Program-made: the position numbers and the translations under genes
Part shown: positions 59,579 through 64,000 of the stretch, piece by piece
Layout of the letters: every line of letters begins with the position of its first letter
Numbering within the stretch: the stretch's first letter is position 1
Assembly: GCF_943371865.1 (NCBI RefSeq)
Contig: NZ_CALRWL010000030.1
Location: forward strand, 11,114-75,113
Length of the DNA: 64,000 nucleotides
Direction: 5' to 3'
Source of the DNA: Azorhizobium sp943371865
GTDB taxonomy: Bacteria; Pseudomonadota; Alphaproteobacteria; Rhizobiales; Xanthobacteraceae
Notes under the pieces: model-generated
The model's input: the letters and a program-made list of their open reading frames with translations, nothing else
The model's database searches: none
Told to the model about the DNA's origin: nothing

Positions 59579-59752
59579 ATGGATCAGGATCGTATCGGCG
59601 GCGGACCCGCCCTGGCGCCGGAGGACCACGAGGCGGCCTACTTCGCCAAAGCCGCCGGCATCTCCAGAGATGACGCCCGGCTGCTGATCCGGCGCCACGG
59701 CACCCACCGCGCCACCCTCCTGGCCGCCGCCAGAAAGCTCAAATACGCCTGA
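59579..59752 (+). CDS. Small DUF3606-like protein
   Basis: A 57-residue protein: MDQDRIGGGPALAP, then a helix-turn-helix-like segment (EAAYFAKAAGISRDDARLLI) and RRHGTHRATLLAAARKLK. It resembles small Hyphomicrobiales proteins annotated DUF3606, whose role is unknown. The ATG at 59579 is preferred because GGGAGG lies seven bases before it; an ATG at 59573 in frame is too close. It lies 170 bases after the tRNA. Confidence 0.65.
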   Translation: MDQDRIGGGPALAPEDHEAAYFAKAAGISRDDARLLIRRHGTHRATLLAAARKLKYA

Positions 59753-60165
59753 CATCACCGCAGGATGGCGACCTGGAGGCCGTGCCCCCTGGCAGCCCCA
59801 AGCCCCTGTCCTGAAGTCCGTGCGCTGCGGCGCTCCCCCGCTCCCCGGGGGGCCGTCGGCCTGTCCGGCCGCGGCGCCGGCCGCCGCACACCGGCCCCCA
59901 TGGACATCGCACCGCCCCGCACCTCCGGCAGCGCTCGCGCATCGCCAGCGCCCGCCAAACGCTGCTGCCGGCCCCCCGGGCGGGGATCATGCCACCCCAA
60001 GGGGCCGAACCCGGCGATCCATGCTTTGCCTGCCGGGCCGGAGGCGGCGGTCGCGCCCTGGCGACAGATGCCTCCCGCGATGCGGCCCCGCAGGCGGGCT
60101 CTGTCCGGCATCGGGCGCGTGCCTGACCCGCCAACCGCCGGCGCGGAAGCCGCCGCCGACAGCCC

Positions 60166-60202
60166 ATGACAACCATATGACGGCGTGTGACATTTGGCTG
60201 AC
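60166..60202 (-). promoter_or_regulatory. Array of four TGAC (GTCA) repeats, Pho-box-like
   Basis: TGAC begins at 60167, 60178, 60188 and 60199, spacings 11, 10 and 11. Read on the minus strand these are GTCA units with the 11-base period of PhoB boxes. Orientation is opposite to the gene, which weakens the call. Confidence 0.4.
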
Positions 60203-60252
60203 CCGGCCGCAAAAACCATCGTGTGCGGGCCTGCGGCATAAGGCGGGCGGCA

Positions 60253-60270
60253 CCGTCACACGACCGTCGT
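60253..60270 (+). promoter_or_regulatory. Candidate PhoB box
   Basis: CCGTCAC-ACGA-CCGTCGT: two seven-base units with a four-base spacer, matching the Pho-box layout CTGTCAT-N4-CTGTCAT at 11 of 14 unit positions. It lies 48 bases before the phnC start, correct orientation. Confidence 0.5.
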
Positions 60271-60318
60271 GGGAGGCCACTATGGGAAGGCTTCTGTCCT
60301 TTCCCCGGAGCCCCCACG

Positions 60319-61143
60319 ATGCTCGTGATCGACGGACTGACGTGCCGATTTGGCAGCAAGGCCGCCGTCTCGGACGTGAATTTGGAGATCGGCCACGGCG
60401 CCTTCATCGGCGTCATCGGCCGTTCCGGCGCCGGCAAGTCCACCTTGCTGCGCATGATCAACCGGCTGCAGGATTCCAGCGCCGGCCGCATCGTCTTCGA
60501 AGGCACTGACGTCACCGGCCTGAAGGGCCGCGAATTGCGCCTGTGGCGCGCCCAGGCGGCGATGATCTTCCAGCAGTTCAATCTGGTGGGCCGCCTGGAT
60601 GTGCTGACCAATGTGCTGATGGGCCGCCTGTCCACCATGGCCGGCTGGCGCGCCATGACCAAGACCTGGAGCGCGGAAGACAAGGCGGTCGCCCTCTCCG
60701 CCCTCGATCAGTTCGACATCGCCACCCTCGCCGCCCAGCGCGCGGACAGCCTCTCCGGCGGCCAGCAGCAGCGGGTCGCCATCGCCCGCGCTCTGGTGCA
60801 GGAGCCGCGCATGATCCTGGCGGACGAGCCCATCGCCTCGCTGGACCCGCGCAACACCAAGGTGGTGATGGATTCCCTGCTGCGGATCAACAAGCACTTC
60901 GGCATCACCGTGCTGTGCAACCTGCACTCCCTGGAGTTGGCCCGCACCTATTGCGACCGGCTGATCGGGATGGCGGGCGGCAAAGTGGTGTTCGACGGCG
61001 CCCCCGATGCCCTCACCGCCGACGTGGCCCGCGATCTCTACGGCCTGGAGGCCGACGAGGTGATGGACCTGGACCACGCAATGCCCGCCGCCGGCGGCCA
61101 CGCGCCGGCCGCTCTGCCGGCCACCGCCGCACCGGATCGCTGA
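60319..61143 (+). CDS. phnC: Phosphonate/phosphate ABC transporter ATPase PhnC
   Basis: A 274-residue ATPase: Walker A GRSGAGKS, Q-loop, signature LSGGQQQRVAIARAL, Walker B MILADEPIASLD. The pattern VLTNVLMGRLS after the Q-loop is typical of PhnC. It drives import of phosphonates, or phosphate in rhizobial PhoCDET systems. The ATG at 60319 follows CGGAG. The first gene of phnC-phnD-phnE-phnE; two Pho-box-like sites lie upstream. The C-terminal 25 residues are Ala/Pro-rich and not conserved. Confidence 0.93.
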   Translation: MLVIDGLTCRFGSKAAVSDVNLEIGHGAFIGVIGRSGAGKSTLLRMINRLQDSSAGRIVFEGTDVTGLKGRELRLWRAQAAMIFQQFNLVGRLDVLTNVLMGRLSTMAGWRAMTKTWSAEDKAVALSALDQFDIATLAAQRADSLSGGQQQRVAIARALVQEPRMILADEPIASLDPRNTKVVMDSLLRINKHFGITVLCNLHSLELARTYCDRLIGMAGGKVVFDGAPDALTADVARDLYGLEADEVMDLDHAMPAAGGHAPAALPATAAPDR

Positions 61144-61399
61144 CCGTTCCACACGGGCGCGGGCGCTGCGCCTGCACCCTGCTCTTTGCCACCAGGACCC
61201 TGCCGGCGGGCCGTGCCTCCGGCGGGATCGCGTTCGGGGCCCGTATGGCCCCGGGGAGGACACCCGCCGCCCCGGTGCCGGATGTCCGCATTCCCCCTGT
61301 CCCTCGCGGGCCGGCGGGCCACCGGGCGCCCTCGGCGCCTGCCGCTGCCGGGCCGTGAGGCTCACCCGCGTCTCACCCCCCTTTCCCAAGGAGACTGCC

Positions 61400-62329
61400 A
61401 TGTTCAACCGTCGCACGCTCATCGCGGCCGCTGCCGCGCTCGCCCTCACCTCCGGCGCCGCCGGCGCCCAGGAGTGGAAGAAGCAGTATCCCGAGCTGAC
61501 CTTCGCGGTGATCCCGGCCGAAAACGCCTCGGCCACCACCGACATCTACACCCCGTTCGCCGAATATCTCTCCAAGGAGATCGGCGTTCCGGTGAAGCTG
61601 CGCATTGCCAATGACTATGCGGCGGTGATCGAGGCCCAGCGGGCCGGCACGGCGCAGATCGCCTTCTACGGCCCGGCCTCCTATGCCCGCGCCGTGCTCA
61701 CCGGCGTGAAGATCGATCCGCTGGTGGTGCAGCGTCACAACACCGGCCTCACCGGCTATTATTCGGTGGTGTGGGTGAAGGCGGACAGCCCGTACAAGAC
61801 CCTGGCCGATTTGAAGGGCAAGACCATCGCTTTGGTGGATCCCAACTCCACCTCCGGCAACCAGGCGCCGCGCTACTTCCTGAACAAGGAAGGCTTCTCG
61901 GTGGACAGCTATTTCGGCAAGAGCGTCTATGCCGGCAGCCATGACAATGCCGTCCTCGCGGTGGCCCAGGGCACGGCGGATGCCGCCGCCAACGCCTGGA
62001 ACTCCGAGGACGACAATTACCTGACCCGCCTGCTGGCCCGCGGCCTGCTGAAAACCGCTGACGGCAAGCCGCTGACCAAGGCCGACTTCCGCATCGTCTT
62101 CAAGTCGGACTTCCTGCCCGAAGGCCCGTTCGCGGTGTTGGACTCGCTTCCCGCCGACTTGAAGGCCAAGATCAAGCAGGCTTTCCTCGACGCGCCGAAG
62201 AAGGACAAGGCGGCCTTCGACAAGCTGTCGAACGGCAAGGATCTGGAATTCTCGCCGATCAGCGCCAAGGACTATGATGGTATCATCGGCATGGTCAAGT
62301 ATAACGACGACCAGCGCAAGAAGTCCTGA
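61400..62329 (+). CDS. phnD: Phosphonate/phosphate periplasmic binding protein PhnD
   Basis: A 309-residue protein with a signal peptide (MFNRRTLIAAAAALALTSGA, cleavage near AGA-Q) and a PhnD-type binding domain: LTFAVIPAENASATTDIYTPF, AQIAFYGPASYARA, GKTIALVDPNSTSGN and VYAGSHDNAVLAVAQG. It captures phosphonate, phosphite or phosphate in the periplasm; the ligand cannot be told. AAGGAG lies before the ATG. The gap after phnC is 256 bases. A strong terminator-like hairpin follows it, before phnE. Confidence 0.94.
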   Translation: MFNRRTLIAAAAALALTSGAAGAQEWKKQYPELTFAVIPAENASATTDIYTPFAEYLSKEIGVPVKLRIANDYAAVIEAQRAGTAQIAFYGPASYARAVLTGVKIDPLVVQRHNTGLTGYYSVVWVKADSPYKTLADLKGKTIALVDPNSTSGNQAPRYFLNKEGFSVDSYFGKSVYAGSHDNAVLAVAQGTADAAANAWNSEDDNYLTRLLARGLLKTADGKPLTKADFRIVFKSDFLPEGPFAVLDSLPADLKAKIKQAFLDAPKKDKAAFDKLSNGKDLEFSPISAKDYDGIIGMVKYNDDQRKKS

Positions 62330-62339
62330 TTGGATCCTC

Positions 62340-62372
62340 GGGCGGGGGCCGGCAACGGCCCCCGCCCTTTTT
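62340..62372 (+). terminator. Terminator or attenuator between phnD and phnE
   Basis: GGGCGGGGGCC and GGCCCCCGCCC form a perfect 11-bp stem with a six-base loop, followed directly by TTTTT. It is a canonical intrinsic terminator, placed inside the operon. Confidence 0.85.
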
Positions 62373-62389
62373 CGTGAAGAGCGCATCCC

Positions 62390-63271
62390 ATGCCCGCCAC
62401 CGTTCCCACCCTTCCGCCGCCGCAGGCGCACGCTTTGGCCGCCGCCTATGACCGCGCGACCGCGACCCGGCGCCTGAAGTCGCTGGCCGTGGCGGTGGTG
62501 ATTGGCGCTTTGGTGCTGCTGGCCGGCTGGATCGCCGAAATCCGCCCCGCCGCCTTCGCCCATATCGCCAATTTCACCGATTATCTGGCGAAAACCATTC
62601 CCAGCATCTCCGCCGCCACGCCCCGCGCGGACATCGTCGGCTGGTATTGGGACTTGCGCCACTGGGCGGCCCTGTTGGGCGAAACCCTGCTGATGGCCTA
62701 TCTCGGCACCCTGGCGGGCGCCATCGGCGGCTTCATCCTGTGCTTCCTGGCCTCGGCGAACCTGATCCGCAATCCGGTGCTGCGCTTCTGCACCCGGCGC
62801 TATCTGGAATTCTGCCGCACGGTGCCGGACATCGTGTTCGCGCTGATCTTCGTGTTCGCCTTCGGCCTCGGCCCCATGCCGGGGGTGTTCGCCATCGCCA
62901 TCCACACCACCGGCGCGCTGGGCAAATTGTTCGCAGAGGTGGTGGAGAATATCGACATGAAGCCGGTGGAGGGCCTCACCGCCACCGGCGCCAGCTGGAT
63001 GCAGCAGGTGCGCTTCGGCGTGCTGCCGCAGGTGCTGTCCAACTTCGCCTCTTATGCGCTGCTGCGGTTCGAGATCAATGTGCGCGGCGCCGGCGTGCTG
63101 GGCTTCGTGGGGGCCGGCGGCATCGGCCAGGAGTTCCTGGTGGCGATCCGCAATTTCTATTACACCGACGTCAGCGCCATCCTGCTGATGATCATCGGCA
63201 CAGTGATCCTGATTGATCTCGGCACCGAACAGGTGCGCCATCGCCTCCTCTCACAGGATCAGCGCGCGTGA
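62390..63271 (+). CDS. phnE: Phosphonate/phosphate ABC permease PhnE (first)
   Basis: A 293-residue permease with about six transmembrane helices. After an N-terminal helix (SLAVAVVIGALVLLAGWI), the transport domain has FCRTVPDIVFALIFVFAFGLGPMPG and the EAA-like GLTATGASWMQQVRFGVLPQ. It ends GTVILIDLGTEQVRHRLL. It starts 18 bases after a terminator-like hairpin. The next permease gene overlaps its stop by four bases (GTGA). Confidence 0.93.
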   Translation: MPATVPTLPPPQAHALAAAYDRATATRRLKSLAVAVVIGALVLLAGWIAEIRPAAFAHIANFTDYLAKTIPSISAATPRADIVGWYWDLRHWAALLGETLLMAYLGTLAGAIGGFILCFLASANLIRNPVLRFCTRRYLEFCRTVPDIVFALIFVFAFGLGPMPGVFAIAIHTTGALGKLFAEVVENIDMKPVEGLTATGASWMQQVRFGVLPQVLSNFASYALLRFEINVRGAGVLGFVGAGGIGQEFLVAIRNFYYTDVSAILLMIIGTVILIDLGTEQVRHRLLSQDQRA

Positions 63272-64000
63272 GCCCCCTGCCCGACACCGCCCCCACCACC
63301 CCGCGCCCCACCCTGGCCGCTTTGGCGCTGGCCGACATGGCCGGTATCCGCGCCCGCAACCCCGCGGTGTTCAAGAGCGACATCGCCGGGCGCACCCGCG
63401 CCGCTCTGGTCATCTTCGCCTTGCTGGCGCTGGCGATATTCGCCTTCTGGGCGTTGGACTTCAGCGCCGCCCGGCTGATGGCGGGCATGGACCGGCTCGG
63501 CCTGTTCGTCTCGCTGCTGTTTCCGCCCGATGCCCATGGCCGGCTGCCCGCCTTCATCAAGGCTTTGGGCGAGACTTTGGCCATCGCGCTCATCGGCACG
63601 CTCACGGCGGCGCTGGTGGCGTTTCCCTTCGCCTTTCTGGCGGCGAAGAATGTCATTCCCAATTTCTTCGTGCATTTCTCGCTGCGCCGGATCTTCGATG
63701 TCTCGCGCTCGGTGGACACGCTGATCTGGGCGCTGATGTGGATCAATGTGGTGGGCCTCGGGCCGTTCGCCGGCGCCCTGGCCATCGCCTGCTCGGACTT
63801 CGGCGCCTTCGGCAAATTGTTCTCCGAGGCCATCGAGGCGGCGGATCGCAAGCCGGTGGAGGGCGTGATGGCGGCGGGCGGCAGCGACCTGCACCGCATG
63901 CGCTTCGCCTTGCTGCCGCAGGTGCTGCCGGTGATGGCGAGCCAGGTGCTGTATTTCTTCGAATCCAACACCCGCTCGGCCACCATCATCGGCATCGTCG
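63268..64000 (+). CDS. Phosphonate/phosphate ABC permease PhnE (second, 3' end outside window)
   Basis: The frame begins at GTG 63268, overlapping the first permease stop by four bases, and is open to the end of the window (about 244 codons). The translation reads LAALALADMAGIRARNPAVF, then a membrane helix, LGETLAIALIGTLTAALVAF, RRIFDVSRSVDTLIWALMW and an EAA-like GVMAAGGSDLHRMRFALLPQ. It is a second PhnE-type permease, so the importer uses a heterodimeric channel, as in rhizobial PhoE/PhoT. Confidence 0.9.
   Translation, partial: MSPLPDTAPTTPRPTLAALALADMAGIRARNPAVFKSDIAGRTRAALVIFALLALAIFAFWALDFSAARLMAGMDRLGLFVSLLFPPDAHGRLPAFIKALGETLAIALIGTLTAALVAFPFAFLAAKNVIPNFFVHFSLRRIFDVSRSVDTLIWALMWINVVGLGPFAGALAIACSDFGAFGKLFSEAIEAADRKPVEGVMAAGGSDLHRMRFALLPQVLPVMASQVLYFFESNTRSATIIGIV

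Larger units (their letters stand above)
59753..60318. other. Long upstream region of the phosphonate/phosphate operon
   Basis: About 566 bases. It holds the Pho-box-like repeats at 60166-60202 and 60253-60270. The first 400 bases are GC-rich with no credible gene. Confidence 0.45.

Noticed and set aside
59334..59760. Integration site of a genomic island at tRNA-Thr
   Set aside because: No integrase and no repeat of the tRNA 3' end were found nearby.

Overview
The window is GC-rich, densely coding DNA from an alphaproteobacterium, most likely of the order Hyphomicrobiales (Rhizobiales), possibly Xanthobacteraceae. The order is supported by FixJ-type response regulators, a phoCDET-like phnC-phnD-phnE-phnE operon, a cca-DUF6111-NUDIX-DUF1285 cluster, and intergenic palindromes typical of Rhizobiales. 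The family guess is weaker. No transposase, integrase, CRISPR array or rRNA is visible. One tRNA gene (Thr, anticodon GGT) is present.

Left part (1-16 kb) looks accessory: many intergenic gaps, small exported proteins and signalling genes. It holds a giant kinase-like/AAA/GAF/PAS/histidine kinase (open at the left edge), a single-domain receiver protein, a 5'-truncated FixJ-type regulator, an RND efflux pair, a Tat-exported alpha/beta hydrolase of the chloroperoxidase type and a CrcB fluoride channel. Three exported-protein genes here (starts at 5964 on minus, 7652 on plus, 14535 on minus) share the same ten-base box over the ribosome-binding site and carry a similar CATAC-N4-GTATG palindrome 84-98 bases upstream. 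This is the best candidate for an undescribed regulon in the window.

16-31 kb: divergent katG/oxyR (peroxide defence), an unrecognised exported protein, an Rrf2 regulator with a cysteine cluster, an unrecognised DNA-binding-like protein, then gcl-hyi-glxR-pyk, which converts glyoxylate through tartronate semialdehyde to glycerate and ends with a pyruvate kinase. A CYTH protein, a zinc-ribbon metallopeptidase and another small exported protein follow.

31-44 kb is housekeeping: a family-4-like uracil-DNA glycosylase, ETF-ubiquinone oxidoreductase, apt with a highly structured upstream region, two exported thioredoxin-like proteins with a CcdA-type membrane protein, the cytochrome bc1 operon (Rieske, b, c1; b and c1 are separate genes), trmL, hemF, a DUF2158 protein, and the cca-DUF6111-NUDIX-DUF1285 run.

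44-52 kb is a four-gene MoxR AAA+/DUF58/BatA-DUF4159/vWA-like membrane cluster, with an inverted pair of REP-like repeats between its second and third genes. 52-64 kb holds a CDF transporter, an SGNH-acyltransferase, a polyamine-type ABC transporter (ATPase and two permeases, no binding protein nearby), tRNA-Thr, and a phosphonate/phosphate-type ABC operon preceded by Pho-box-like repeats. That operon runs off the right edge.
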